The notes: a model not told the origin generated them from the letters alone. DNA of 64,000 nucleotides from Diploptera punctata (GCA_030220185.1 JASPKZ010010272.1:2768501-2832500), one strand, 5' to 3'; positions 24,976-34,089 are shown, numbered from the stretch's first letter. Made by a program: numbers and translations.

Positions 24976-27900
24976 AAATAATATATTAAGATGATTAATA
25001 AGTCACGGCACCTTGAAGAAAACTATCTGCTAATTTACATAATGAAATTTATAAATATAATCATTATAATATAGCGGGGACAACAAGAATGAAAGTTAAT
25101 GATGAGTACGTCAAGAAACTGTAGCATATATTTAAACTTATATTGTAATCCATCTCTGATTAATTAGGAAACTCCTGATTATTCAAGGTGCAGATTTTCC
25201 ACATATAATATCAATAAAAATATTGGTTAAATTAAAAATAGAAAGGAAAAGTATAGAACATGTCTTGAAATTCAAGTATTTAGGAATAGAAATTAACAGC
25301 AGCAACAGAATAACAGATTAAATTCTCCATCAAGCAAATAATGCAAACAAAATATTGGGATTAATTTTGAGTTGTTTCTTGACTCACCTCATATCTCGAC
25401 TTCCATGTAAACCCAGGGTTTCGCCACTGCATTTGTGACATTCTCAATGCAACACCATGATAACAACTGCCATCGAGCGGTTTTCTCTCTTGTAGATTGA
25501 TTTCTGTGCTCTCTGATGGCTGACAGAAATTTTATGGCTACATAGACATAAGCTCTCCATACATCCCTATCCTGAGCAAATGTTTTCCAATCATTCCACG
25601 TATAATTTACCTCCCTTAAATCATAATTAATATTATTCTTCCAGGTTCATTCTTGCTCTACTTACTGGGCCCTTTCTCTCTGGATTTCCTCACTTTTCAT
25701 GTCCCTCTTTCATTCCCCACTTATGCCACTTACCTGCCCATCACAGTGTATGAGACTTAACTGTTATTATATCTATTTTACCATAGAGATCATGTACCTC
25801 ACTATTATGTAGTTTTCTCCATTCACTTGTTTGTTCATTTCACTTTGGTCCAAAAATTTTCCGAAGTACTTTATTCTCAAATTCTTTATTTTCCTCATAA
25901 AATGAGAGACTGTGCTTCATAAACATGCAAGTATAACAGGTTTTTAAATTTTTTGAGAGAAGTTGGGATGACAAGAGTCCCTGTAATGCATAATACCATG
26001 CATTTTCAGAGCTGAGCCTATGTTTAATTTCTCTCTACAACATTCCTGTTTGCAATTATTGTTCCTAGGTATTTGAATTCTGTCTCTAATTCAAAATTTC
26101 TCTCATTTGTTGTTAAGTGTCCATTTGGATTTAAAAATATATTTCTGTGTGTTACAATATAAAAACAGCAATGAAAATATATATATTAAAAAAAGCACAG
26201 GAATAATGTGACGTAAAATGTGGCTTATATTTTCTTTTCCAAACTGTCCACTTAAAATTAAATTAAAATGTTTCATACCTCATCTCATATGTCTTGTAAT
26301 TAGATCGTGGTTTGAAAGCATGGGCAGCTTCATCTTCAGTAATTTCTCGTCGACTGACATTATGTTGATCAGAAGAACTACTTCTTTTCTCTGTTGGTGG
26401 ACCAATAATCCTTCAGATCCAATCAGAATCCACGGGAATTTTGAAGTTAATAAGTTTTCTTTCTTGTTTTTTTTTTAAACCGCAGTCAAATTAGAAGACT
26501 GGATTTGAGGTGAGGCATGAAACATTTTAATTTAATCCTAAATTAAACCTCATAATAATTTTTTTCCTATAAAAGTTCAATATCTTTCCAGTTGCTACAT
26601 GGTAAAAATGTCTAGCCTCTGCCAATCATATTATGAAAGACAACTCTATTAAATATTTATTAATACTGTCTGTTAAATATTGAATTAAAAAGTATTTTTA
26701 TAGAGGATTTGACGTATCTTGCTAAAAATTTGACTTCGAAATTACAGATGTACCAAATGCTGGTCGAGGACTTGTCACACTGCCTAAAAGAATGAAATGG
26801 GATCCAATCCTTCGTGATTATGTCAAAGATTTGGATTCAAAGAAACCTGTTGTTTTGTGTGGAGATATGAATGTTTCACATCAAGCCATTGGTAGGTATT
26901 TTCGCAGTTAATTTTAAATAAATACGGGTTTTTTTAGGAAAATAAAGCTGATTTTTTTATGTTGTATTGTAAATTAACACTTTCCAGAATTAGAAATGGT
27001 TAATTATGTTCAAACCAGGAAGTTCAAATGGCATAATGGTTATCGCACTGACGTACAGAGTCAGAGATATGGGGTTCGACTCCCGGTTTGAACATAATTT
27101 TTCTTTTAAAATACAATAGAACATAATTTTTCTTTTAAAATACAATAGGGCCCTCAGGGGTCCCCATCTAGGAGATATGTGGATGGTGACCACAAGGTGC
27201 CTAAGCTGAGCAAAACATTGCTTCCACTTACTTATACCAGGCTCTTTTAACTTTACTATCTAACCTCTCTTGATTAACTCTTGTTTTTCGACCCTGACGC
27301 TATTAGGGCATCCGAGGGCTAGGGAGTCTTTCCTTTCTTTAATTTCTTCTTTCTTTTATTTTTTTTTCTTCTCCAGAAAAGCCTGACCAGAGGCTATAAG
27401 ATGGCAGTTCCATCACTGATCTTGCCTTCCTTTGGCCAGCAACCAATCGAAGGGACTATTATTATGCTTTCAAGTCTTATACGAGAATTTCCCGGAAGGA
27501 GGACAAAGACTTCTGGGCTGTCCTATGAAACGCTGGAAGGAAAATTTTCTATAGGATCGTAACAGGCCTTGGCCTAATACTTGGAAGGAAGAAGAAGAAA
27601 ATACAATAGGAAGTAACATTAAGACTTTTGTCTGTACATTCTTACCTCTTATGGTTGTTTTTTGTCAAACATATGTTTCAAGGCTTCTGAGCCCCATCGT
27701 CAGCGATTACAGACTGAATTTTCTCAAGTTGTCGGCCCTAATTCTTGATTCCTGCTCTCTCTGCCTCTGGTCTAATAAATTTACTAATAAGGTTCCTTTC
27801 TCCAGGAATTTCAAAAGTCTTTCCCGGTTCGCATTTTAGCTAATCTATTTATGGAATTATATTATTTTTGGTCTGGACATCTTACCTCAATATTAATGTT

Positions 27901-30900
27901 GATTTGTTCTTGGGCATGTTTCAAAACAATTCTGTTTTATCGTCAGCTTTCCCAGCTGGTAACAAATCAACATTAATATTGAGGTAAGATGTCCAGACCA
28001 AAAATAATATAATTAAAATAACCTCAAAATGTAACTTCCTAAAATTAAATATTAAGTACTATTTATGGAAATTTGAAAGAAAAAAAAGTATAATTAGTGA
28101 CACCCTTTAATTTTTAAATTTTGGTGTAGATATAATTGCTATTGTGAATCGCAACATGTAGATGATGCTTTAAACTGTTGAACATTCAGAGTCAAATAGT
28201 TTACAATGTAAACTGAAATCAACAGACATATACCATTTTTATATTTAAATTTAATAAGAAATGAAGAGAATAATAAGATTGAATTTGGAATATACAAAAA
28301 GAAGACACACAATAATTATATTAAAGCTTCTGAATTCAATCATAAATACATTACTTATTTTAGGAATTCTCACTATGAGGTATATTCATTAAGGTAGAAT
28401 ATTTTTTATCACTCACCTCATATTGTTCTTCTTATTTGATTATAAACTAGTTTCGGAACATAGTTTCTATTCCATCCTCAGTATCGTCACGACCGTTGTT
28501 CTGTCGTCTTGAAGAGCTGTCCTTCTCTCCTTCCATTGGCTGACTGAAAAACCTCGAAACCAGGTCATTCTCACCGGGAATTTCAAAGTTCGTTAATTTC
28601 TTCTTTTCGCTCTTTTGAATGTAGATCTTTTCCCAAACAGTAAGTTCTTTTGGTTTTTCTATTTGTTTTAATAATTTAGCTTCTTTCTCGATAAGATGTT
28701 TTTCAGACCATGCATGGGCAGCAACTGCAGATTTTTCTACTTCCCCTTTCTTGACATTCCTGAGATGTTCTTTCACTTTATTTTTCAAGTTTCTCTTAGT
28801 TTCTCCTATGTAGAATTTCTCACATTCTTCACATTTAATTAGATAAATCCCTGATTTGTTTTCTTCTTTAATTTTCTCATTCTTATTAGGTCTAATCAGT
28901 CTACTGATGCTGTAGTCATTTTTGGATGCTAACCTTACGTTGAAATCTTTAAAAAAATTTGTGAAACTTGTGGTGTTTTAATGGATGATAAAATGTGAAT
29001 TTTCTAAATTTTACATTTTCTTCTTTTACTTTTAGAAGAGTGCTTTGATTAATAAATTTTTGTCTTTTGAACTTGTTTATTTTCTTGAGTATCATTTTTA
29101 TTGCAAAACCATTTTTCGTGGCTACGTTGAGTATGTGTTATTTTTCTTTTTCATAATTTTCTTTACTCAATGGTATGTTCACTAATCTATGTGTCAAACT
29201 ATTGAAAACTGCTTCTTTGTGAGCTATGTGATTGAAACCTGAAGCTTTTATGTAGTTATCTATATGTGTTCTTCTTTCTGTAAATTCCAAATTCTATCTT
29301 ATTTTCTTCATTCCTTTTTAAGTTGAGATCTAAAAATGGTATTTCACCCATTGATTTCCTTTTCCATAGTGAACTTTATAGTTTGACTTTGAATGTTCAA
29401 TAATTTTAATGCATCATCTATCTGTTTATGATTAACTATTGCAATTATGTCATCCACATATCTGCACCAGAACTTGAAAATTAAACGATGTCCATTAATT
29501 ATCTTGTGTTCAAAATTCCCCATGAATAGATTAGCTAAGAATGGAGATAAAGGGTTTCCCATCGAAAGTCCTGAATTTTGTTTATAAAATCTTCCATTGT
29601 AGGTGAAAAACATATTATCGATACATAATTTAGTTAAAGTTTTATATTCGACTATCTTTACTTTTTCAATTTTATTATTGTTCATCCAAATCTCTAAAAT
29701 TTCCATAGTTTGGTCTTTTGGAATGCTTGGAAATAAGGAAACAACATCAAAAGAAACTAATCTGTCTGAAGATTGTAGTTGTATGTTTTCTAGTTTATCT
29801 ACCAATTCATAAGAATTTTCTATTGCAGAGTTTTCAAATCCATTCATTTTATTAAATTCCTTACATAACCATTTAGATAAATGATATGTAGGAGACCCTA
29901 TGTTGTTAATTATCGGCCTCATTTTCTTCCCTTCTTTGTGCACTTTCGGGAGTCCGTAGATGTTGGGAATTTTTGGATTTGAAACCTTCAGATGAAACTT
30001 GTCTTTCTTTTAGTTAAAATGTGATTGATATTCTTGAGAGTGTTGTCTACTTCTTTAATGGTTTTGTTAAGGGGGTCTGATTGAATCTGTGTATATTCTT
30101 CAGAGTCCAAAGTTTTTCCATTCTGTTGTTGTATTCTTCTTTGTCTAAAATAACCAATTGGTTGCCTTTGTCAGCTTTAGTAATTATTACATTTTTACTG
30201 TTGATGTCTTTAATAATTTTCATATTTCTTGAACCCTTTTTGTTTATTGGTGTTTCCTTGATTTCTTTGATAATTTTTTTCACATTTATTCCTGATGGTA
30301 ATTTTGTCTTCCATATTCATGTTTTTGATTAGAATTTCTGTATCTGTTATATAGTCTTCTATTTTGTCCGAAAAATTGATACAAGTTTTCAAATCATTTT
30401 CCAAAAGTTGCATTTCTTTGTCATCAAAAGTTTTAGGAGATAAGTTGACAACACTATTATTAATCACATTTTCACTTTCAAGATTTTTGTCCTTGGATGA
30501 TTTATGGTTGTTTCCTAGTTTCTTCTTATTTCCAATTGCTTTAATTTTCAAATTTTTTATTTTCTTCCCATGTTTAGTAATTTTTTGTTTGATGATGTAA
30601 TTAAGCCTACTGAAGAACTTTTCTTCTAAATTTTCCCAACAAAATTCGCCAATGTACTTAGAAATTTTCAAATGTAAAAAGTATAATTGAGTGTCAAAAT
30701 TGCTTATTTTTTCATAATGTTTGTTCTTCTCCATTTTCAAAACTTTCTTTTCCAAAACGGTTTGTTGTAGGCTGCGATTGTCTTTGATCATTCCTCTTAC
30801 GAAATTTGGTACAATCTCCAATTTAAGGCATTCATTAATGAATTTGATATCCACCATACATTTCCTTCTGTCTTCCCTTAATTTATAGAATTTTTTAATG

Positions 30901-31856
30901 TCTTTTTTGAGGCCAAATAAATGTTCGTTATATTTTGAATCTGAGGTTATGTCCGCCATATTGGATTTTCATGTTTCCTATTTAGACTTGATATGTCTTA
31001 TAATTACTTATTTTAGGAATTCTCACTATGAGGTATATTCATTAAGGTACCTTAACTTCATAAATACATTGCTTATAAAGAGGCAGTTTTCAATTGTCTG
31101 ACACACAGATTGGTGAAGACACGCAACTTTATGAGGTGAGATGTTAAAGCATTTTCTCCAACTCATTCATTAGTGGTAAACATATTTATAATGATGTATT
31201 GCATTCATTTTTCAATATTAAATTTCATTAATAATTTATTTTAGATCTGGCTAATCCAAAGACCAATACAAAAAATGCAGGATTTACACAAGAAGAACGA
31301 GATGGTATGACAGCACTTCTTGAAGAAGGTTTCATTGATTCTTTCCGACACTTGTATCCAGATAAAACAGGAGCCTATACATTCTGGACATACATGGGAA
31401 ATGCCCGATCCAGAAACACAGGATGGTGAGAGATCAAAATTAACTTTAGTAAACATATATTTTTGATTGAGTGTATCAACTATCCTGCATTTATAAAATT
31501 GTTTCATTTGGAGAAGTGTATTTATACAGAGATATGTTTTATTGTCATACAACAGGACCTATGGGACAGCCTTTGAATGGTGTTCTAACATTCCATGTTC
31601 CTAGGAAAATGTCTGTATATTAAAACACTTTTGCCATGGATCCGCAGAAGTAGTTTCTGCCTGGAGGAAGACACTCATTATATTTAAGATCATATTTTTA
31701 CTGTATATTTCTATTAATCAACATCTTTTCTTTTACAGGAGACTTGATTACTTCATATTATCAGAAAAGTTGAAACCAAATCTTTGTGACAACATTATTC
31801 GAAGTGAAGTCTATGGAAGTGATCACTGTCCCATTACACTATTGTTGAACATATAA
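13995..31856 (+). CDS. Rrp1/APEX1: AP endonuclease, exonuclease III family (seven-exon gene)
   Basis: Class II AP endonuclease of base-excision repair, which incises the backbone 5' of abasic sites. Exons are 13995-14030, 19339-20073, 22241-22367, 24266-24409, 26748-26891, 31245-31425 and 31739-31856. Joined, they give 494 aa with every junction GT-AG and in frame. Residues 1-240 are low-complexity, Lys- and Asp/Glu-rich, with NLS-like KKRGG...KR and SKKKKHK, as in Drosophila Rrp1. Residues about 241-494 form the catalytic domain. By comparison with human APE1, N68 is N248, E96 is E276, Y171 is Y348, D210/N212 are D387/N389, D283 is D459 and D308/H309 are D484/H485. Human D70 is replaced by Gly250, and the human redox Cys65 by Ser245. 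The start at MPPKGKR is chosen because it fits the family, but the frame is open upstream. Confidence 0.93.
14752..15545. mobile_element. Non-autonomous element with inverted ends of about 115 bp
   Basis: The left arm (about 14752-14875, with AACCAATGAATTTGCC and AACATGTTTATGGAATTTTT-like phrases and GCCAGATGGTGCCAT) is the inverse of the right arm (about 15428-15545, with ATGGCACCATCTGGTGACAG and AAATTCATTGGTTGAG). There is no transposase. Short internal pieces recur near 15060-15130 and 6590-6800. Boundaries are approximate. Confidence 0.55.
15788..16031 (+). mobile_element. LINE 3' fragment (family N4)
   Basis: Open frame encoding [32 protein letters not shown] and [20 protein letters not shown], the standard C-terminal end of an RT polyprotein. 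It lies in intron 1 of the AP endonuclease gene, same strand, 5'-truncated. The ORF is intact but only a C-terminal piece. Confidence 0.75.
16335..16505 (+). mobile_element. LINE family N1, 3'-terminal fragment
   Basis: Matches the last part of N1 (AATTATACAGGGAATTATTG, then GCCATGAACCTCCAGGTTTG, then GATAGTGCCAGTAAGT), as at 18911-19209. Lacks an intact frame. Confidence 0.7.
17067..17336 (+). mobile_element. SINE-A copy
   Basis: Head GTCCACCGCTGTGGTCTCG and B-box GGTTCGATCCC, then the SINE-A body. The tail stops at ATGCTATGATTGC, so it lacks the last 60 bp of the family consensus. Confidence 0.9.
17340..18897. other. Intron 1 sequence without recognisable feature
   Basis: AT-rich. Two short overlapping frames (17419-17622 minus, 17541-17759 plus) show no family motif. 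A short TA run is at about 18283-18296. Confidence 0.55.
18911..19209 (+). mobile_element. 5'-truncated LINE N1 with target-site duplication
   Basis: Begins inside the coding region (phrase GGAAGCCAGATATAATAAAA) and runs to the usual N1 3' end GGTTTGATAGTGCCAGTGAG. TAATATTCCTAA flanks it at 18899-18910 and 19211-19222. This is a textbook target-primed insertion, placed about 130 bp upstream of AP endonuclease exon 2. Confidence 0.85.
19339..20073 (+). CDS. Rrp1/APEX1: AP endonuclease coding exon 2 (acidic/basic region)
   Basis: 735 bp, 245 codons, between acceptor TATTACAG and donor GTAAGA. It encodes TSEEGKRKK..., several Lys clusters and an Asp/Glu run near 19740-19790. It ends with the start of the nuclease fold ([20 protein letters not shown]), which carries the metal-site Asn248. 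The acidic run gives several antisense shadow frames that are not genes. A 5'-truncated LINE ends only about 120 bp before this exon. Confidence 0.95.
20218..20488 (-). mobile_element. SINE-B copy with 13-bp target duplication
   Basis: Inverted SINE-B (GGCCTCAGGAAGCCCTTGG to CCACTATGCTACGGCGTGCC). CTTTCTAATTAAT repeats at 20205-20217 and 20489-20501. It lies in intron 2, about 145 bp after exon 2. Confidence 0.9.
20793..21090 (+). mobile_element. Diverged SINE-A copy ending in a TA repeat
   Basis: The head AACCACTGTGGCCTTGAGG and B-box GGTTCGACTCC are recognisable. The body keeps CCTCACCTGTAAGACAAATG. It is followed directly by a TA microsatellite. Confidence 0.85.
21092..21144. repeat. (TA)n microsatellite
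   Basis: About 26 TA units at the 3' end of the SINE-A copy. Confidence 0.95.
21582..21993. mobile_element. Foldback element, Penelope-related ends
   Basis: A near-perfect palindrome centred near 21788: the left arm has CTGATGGCTGACCGACGAAC and the right arm GTTCGTCGGTCAGCCATCAG. The outer ends read GAGTTGTTTTTGACTCACC and ATGAGTCAAAAACAGCTCA. The outer motif (TCACC-TCATA type) is the one that ends the Penelope-like copies here. A related single arm is at 25366-25545. No ORF of note. Confidence 0.7.
22241..22367 (+). CDS. Rrp1/APEX1: AP endonuclease coding exon 3
   Basis: Follows acceptor CCCCCTTAG and encodes [20 protein letters not shown] and [10 protein letters not shown]. It includes the catalytic metal-binding Glu276 (human E96). 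Ends in phase 1 with donor GTATCA. Confidence 0.95.
22720..23390 (-). mobile_element. LINE RT C-terminal fragment (family N5)
   Basis: Two minus-strand frames together cover the C-terminal half of an RT polyprotein. The first (23359-23108) has [20 protein letters not shown]. The second (23032-22721) has [20 protein letters not shown], then [18 protein letters not shown] and [15 protein letters not shown] frameshift lies between them. In intron 3, antisense to the host gene. Confidence 0.75.
23521..24125. repeat. Repeat X, uninterrupted copy
   Basis: About 600 bp aligning well with 58148-59325, where two insertions split it. Shared phrases include GCGAGGTTGGGAAGT, TAATAACATCTTTGTTGGAA, AGCAGTCTGGCCAATGTAT and AAATGGCAGCAAGTA. 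No coding capacity is seen; the class is unknown. It serves as the empty site for the insertions in the second copy. Confidence 0.8.
24266..24409 (+). CDS. Rrp1/APEX1: AP endonuclease coding exon 4
   Basis: Follows acceptor TTTTTCAG and encodes [19 protein letters not shown] through [17 protein letters not shown]. The last codon is split (T|AT, Tyr348, human Y171). Donor GTAAGT. Confidence 0.95.
24450..24955. mobile_element. Interspersed repeat of arthropod type, class uncertain
   Basis: Begins TAGAAGTCCCGGCCACGCAT and ends ATTAAAATCGGTTCAGTAG, then GACAAACAATGTGACACTT, then (TA)n and (TG)n. Such modules recur in many insect genomes (Helitron- or RTE-tail-like), but the window gives no second copy to confirm it. 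It starts about 40 bp after exon 4. Confidence 0.4.
25218..25366 (+). mobile_element. LINE RT scrap
   Basis: One plus frame reads [20 protein letters not shown] and [11 protein letters not shown], the YLG block of non-LTR reverse transcriptases. It ends where the Penelope-like fragment begins. Confidence 0.5.
25367..25545 (-). mobile_element. Penelope-related 3' end fragment
   Basis: Matches one arm of the foldback at 21582-21993 (GAGTTGTTTCTTGACTCACC, GCATTTGTGACATTCTCAAT, CTCTGATGGCTGACAG). Only a single arm is present. Confidence 0.6.
25546..26160 (-). mobile_element. LINE family N1 fragment
   Basis: Matches N1 (ATAAGCTCTCCATACATCCC, then AATGTTTTCCAATCATTCC, then the RT thumb region to CATTTGTTGTTAAGTGTCC) in the same order as 44940-45640. 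The frame is broken. Confidence 0.75.
26218..26560. mobile_element. Penelope-like foldback fragment
   Basis: The left part (minus) carries the C-terminal end of the Penelope-like protein (AATTTTGAAGTTAATAAG, preceded by the GGTGGACCAATAA region) and outer end CATACCTCATCTCATATG. The right part is a short inverted outer end (ATTAGAAGACTGGATTTGAG, GTGAGGCATGAAACATTTTA). The two ATTTTAATTTAATCC-type outer sequences pair with TTAAATTAAAATGTTTCAT at the left. Confidence 0.65.
26748..26891 (+). CDS. Rrp1/APEX1: AP endonuclease coding exon 5
   Basis: Follows acceptor AATTACAG. Encodes [11 protein letters not shown] and [15 protein letters not shown], with the catalytic Asp387 and Asn389 (human D210, N212). 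Donor GTAGGT. Confidence 0.95.
27007..27118 (+). mobile_element. SINE-D, tRNA-like element
   Basis: The head AATGGCATAATGGTTATCGC is A-box-like and GGTTCGACTCCCGGTTTGAA carries the B-box. It is followed by a short tail (ATAATTTTTCTTTTAAAATA) that is duplicated in tandem at 27120-27148. Related inverted and direct copies are at 53605 and 53775. Confidence 0.65.
27149..27598. mobile_element. Unclassified retroposon-like insertion with target duplication
   Basis: AAAATACAATAGG lies on both sides (ending about 27149 and starting about 27599), and the insert ends in a GAA-rich tail (GAAGGAAGAAGAAGAAA). There is no recognisable protein. Length and tail suit a SINE or truncated LINE 3' end. Confidence 0.55.
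27640..27840 (-). mobile_element. Penelope-like C-terminal fragment
   Basis: Minus strand carries the [12 protein letters not shown] C-terminal motif near 27820-27795, then a stop, then a hammerhead-like core and the end motif AAGAGGTAAG near 27645. It is a distinct subfamily from the full copy downstream. Confidence 0.65.
27660..27718 (-). ncRNA. Hammerhead-like core, Penelope subfamily 27.7 kb
   Basis: Minus-strand order: CTGACGA, a hairpin (GGCT-CAGA-AGCC), GAAA, then C-ATAT-GTT as a two-pair stem III. Three pairs of stem I (TCG with TGA, one wobble) are possible. The core matches CUGANGA...GAAA...NUH. Activity is untested. Confidence 0.45.
27864..28053. mobile_element. Penelope-like foldback (48-kb subfamily)
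   Basis: Inverted arms: TTGGTCTGGACATCTTACC at the left and GGTAAGATGTCCAGACCAA at the right, with TAATATTAATGTTGATTTG and its inverse inside. The right side continues with the outer sequence AAATAACCTCAAAATGTAAC. Same family as 39738, 44569, 48334, 49598 and 62222. Confidence 0.8.
28438..28490 (-). ncRNA. Hammerhead-like core at the 3' end of the full Penelope copy
   Basis: Minus strand: CTGAGGA (28481-28475), a hairpin GGAATAG-AAA-CTATGTTCC, GAAA (28454-28451), then C-TA-GTT and TATAATCA. Stem I would pair GATA-side bases with TATAATCA but has two mismatches, more than in the 58.8-kb copy. Confidence 0.5.
29344..29943 (-). pseudogene. Penelope-like reverse transcriptase core
   Basis: 200 codons open, starting at an internal Met. 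Visible motifs in order: [30 protein letters not shown] (first catalytic Asp), [14 protein letters not shown] and YVDDIIAI (catalytic Asp pair). It belongs to the Penelope clade rather than LINE or LTR types, judged from SLFPSIP and the associated GIY-YIG tail. The frame breaks at both ends. Confidence 0.88.
30210..30959 (-). pseudogene. Penelope-like element N-terminal region
   Basis: 249-aa open frame, lysine-rich and likely helical. It has the family's conserved N-terminal look ([35 protein letters not shown]). It is connected to the RT by a frameshift near 30210-30280. Confidence 0.75.
31245..31425 (+). CDS. Rrp1/APEX1: AP endonuclease coding exon 6
   Basis: Follows acceptor ATTTTAG. Encodes [20 protein letters not shown] through [20 protein letters not shown] and NARSRNTGW, the DNA-binding loops of the family. 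Donor GTGAGA, phase 2. The preceding 4.35-kb intron holds the near-complete Penelope-like element. Confidence 0.96.
31575..31680. mobile_element. LINE scrap in intron 6
   Basis: Phrases TTCTAACATTCCATGTTCCT and CCGCAGAAGTAGTTTCTGCC match 53180-53270 in order. Only about 100 bp. It occupies about a third of this 313-bp intron. Confidence 0.55.
31739..31856 (+). CDS. Rrp1/APEX1: AP endonuclease coding exon 7 and stop
   Basis: Follows acceptor TTTTACAG. Encodes [17 protein letters not shown] through [14 protein letters not shown] and TAA. Carries Asp459, Asp484 and His485 (human D283, D308, H309). The C-terminus matches the family end exactly. Confidence 0.96.
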
Positions 31857-32640
31857 AATTTATATCCTCATTTTACATGATATTAATAATTCCTTCCAAT
31901 TTTTCCGTAAGTACACTGACAATTGTTAGAATAATGTGATAAACTTTTATCAGCATAGAGATCAACTAGAGAGTAAATATTCTGTCAATCAGAGAGTTTA
32001 TAGAGGTATTAACTGTTGCAAAATATTCCTGTAAACTACCTGTCCTTTGCATGGTTACATTTCTATAAATACAATAATTGTCTACAAGGTTTTCCATTTT
32101 TTTCTTCTTCTTCTTCATTCAACCAAATCTTAGGCCTTCAGGTCTATTACGATCTCACGGATGAATTTTGTATTCAGTATTTCCTTGGACAGCCCAGAGA
32201 TTTCTTTCCTGTTGGACAATAATGAAGCATGGCTTCCATTTTGTACTCCCTAATGCATACTATTAATTACAAAATTGGTAGGAAGTAACACTATAAAAAA
32301 AAAACACTATGAGGTATCTTATTAAAGTTTGTTTTTGGCAGAAATTAAGGAAATCTTTAAAGCACATCAGACAAAAAAACATATAACTCAACTAACCTGT
32401 TGGTCCCAGTGGATTAAAGGTTACCATGCTTGCACCCCACCCCCTTTCAAAATTTGTGGGTACAAAACAAATCAGAATCAATCAATTTTTTCCCCCAATT
32501 TAGAAATCCTGGATATGACAGAGATTTACAACGCAGAAGAATCTCAAGCCTAAATAACATGCCTCTAAGCAGAATTTTTTCAAGCGTAACTTACGAAATG
32601 TGACAATGACCCAAGTTGTTAAAGAGTATCGTTAAATAAA
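31857..32640. other. Downstream flank of the AP endonuclease gene
   Basis: Probable 3' UTR and flank. No short-range canonical poly(A) signal is obvious; the first clear AATAAA on this strand is near 32635 (GTTAAATAAAATAC), which may belong to a retroposon. Two small frames (32016-32222, 32329-32553) have no recognised motif. Confidence 0.4.
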
Positions 32641-32905
32641 ATACTACCATTAATATAATAAATTTAGGAATTTTTACATTATCAGATTTTCTTAATAAGA
32701 ATCAAATGAATCATGAATTCTTCTTACCTCGTACATCTATGTTTTTTAACACAGAACTGCAGTATCGGGAAATACGTCATTCCCAATCTTCAGCTGTTTT
32801 TACGACTGTCAATTTTTTATTAAGCCGGTAATTTTCTAAACTGCCATATGGTGTACTTTTGAAGAAAGTCATGAGTAGCAGTGCAGAAAAAACAATTATT
32901 GCACA
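32640..32905 (-). mobile_element. Penelope-related 3' end (32.7/43-kb subfamily)
   Basis: AATTTTTACATTATCAGATT, GAATTCTTCTTACCTCGTAC and TTTTAACACAGAACTGCAG match 42845-43345 in order. A single arm, with the hammerhead-like core listed separately. Confidence 0.65.
32751..32797 (-). ncRNA. Hammerhead-like fold with paired stem I
   Basis: Minus strand: ACAG (32797-32794), CTGAAGA (32793-32787), a strong hairpin GGGAA...TTCCC, then GATA-C-TGCA-GTT, then CTGT (32754-32751), which pairs exactly with ACAG. Stems I, II and III are all present. The canonical GAAA is GATA here, a change at a core position, so activity is doubtful. Confidence 0.5.
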
Positions 32906-33309
32906 TGTGCAAATTCATTCCATCACAGTTCCGTGAATTGTAATCAGAATCTTAGAGAAATTGAGTGAAAATAAGAAACACACAAAGAATGTAATGAAAT
33001 AACATTAAATGCAAAATAAATACTGAAAACTGATTAAGTTAGAAATTTTTCTAACTGAATCAGTGTTTAATATGTATTTTCTATTTCTTATTATAGCATT
33101 TTTTAGTAAATATGTGTTATTTTAACATCTTACCTCATATTTCCTGTTTTATCAAACACGAAAAAACCAGATGGCAACGTTATAGAGGGAGATTCCAACG
33201 AATATCCGGTAGTCATAATGGCGGTTGAAAATGAATGACATCATTTGAAAAATATGTGTTAGTTCATTTTTCCATTCAATTCTATATTAAATTGTTAATA
33301 TATAGTTAT

Positions 33310-33765
33310 TACCCAAAATCTATCAAATTTACAAATTATTAATATTTTGTGAAAAATTGAATAGTAGCCCAAAAAAGAGATCTAACCCACAAACTACAAA
33401 TTGTCAAATTGTTGGGAAAATGAAAAAAAAAAAAAATGTATACAGTTCATTTTGAGGCTATTACCTTCATTATATCTAATACTATTTAATCTCTCATCCT
33501 ATTGGAATCATATACAGCCAATTTGAATGCAAAATAAGTTATTAGCATATTATTTTGCATTCAAATTGGCTGTATATGATTCCAATAGGATGAGAGATTA
33601 AAAAGTATTAGATATAATGAAGGTAATAGCCTCAAAATGAACTTTATACATTTTTTTTCATTTTCCCAACAATTTGTAGTTTGTGGGTTAGATCTCTTTT
33701 TTGGGCAACTATTCAATTTTTCACAAAATATTAATCATTTGTAAATTTGATAGATTTTGCTTATA
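33310..33765. repeat. Long near-perfect palindrome
   Basis: Arms of about 220 bp, centred near 33543: AAATTTGATAGATTTTG on the right mirrors CAAAATCTATCAAATTT on the left. The inner arms (CTCATCCTATTGGAATCATA and TATGATTCCAATAGGATGAG) match base for base. No coding content. High arm identity implies recent formation. Confidence 0.9.
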
Positions 33766-34089
33766 TTATTATTATATTGAATACCTCAAAATTGTACTAG
33801 ATTTTAATAAAACCTCTTTTTTCCATTTCAGCCCTGAATCGAGTACAATTAAAAAAAAATGCAGCTCCAGCAACTTTTGCCATGGTAGAAAACTTTGCAT
33901 TTATTCTATGTGTTCGTCAAGTGTATGTGTGTGTTTGTAATCATAATGCTTATACTCTTTACTCACACAGAATGTAGAAGGTAAAATAGAAGAAATTTTC
34001 TTCTCATGTTGCATATTGTGTAATGAAAGAAAAATAAAACTCTATATATAAAGAATTTTTTTTAAATTTTAAGAACACATACATATCAT

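Larger units (their letters stand above)
28353..31058 (-). mobile_element. Near-complete Penelope-like retroelement in intron 5
   Basis: Read on the minus strand: an N-terminal region (30959-30210, with [20 protein letters not shown]); an RT entry motif [19 protein letters not shown] near 30180-30130; the RT core (29943-29344) with [35 protein letters not shown] and the catalytic [10 protein letters not shown]; and a GIY-YIG-type C-terminal domain (about 28860-28447, ending ETMFRN). Frameshifts separate the pieces, so it is inactive. A 46-bp direct repeat (TTACTTATTTTAGGAATTCT...) is at both ends (28351-28396, 31004-31049), as expected for pseudo-LTRs. TCATAAATACATT flanks the whole unit as a 13-bp target duplication. 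It is antisense to the AP endonuclease gene. Confidence 0.92.
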
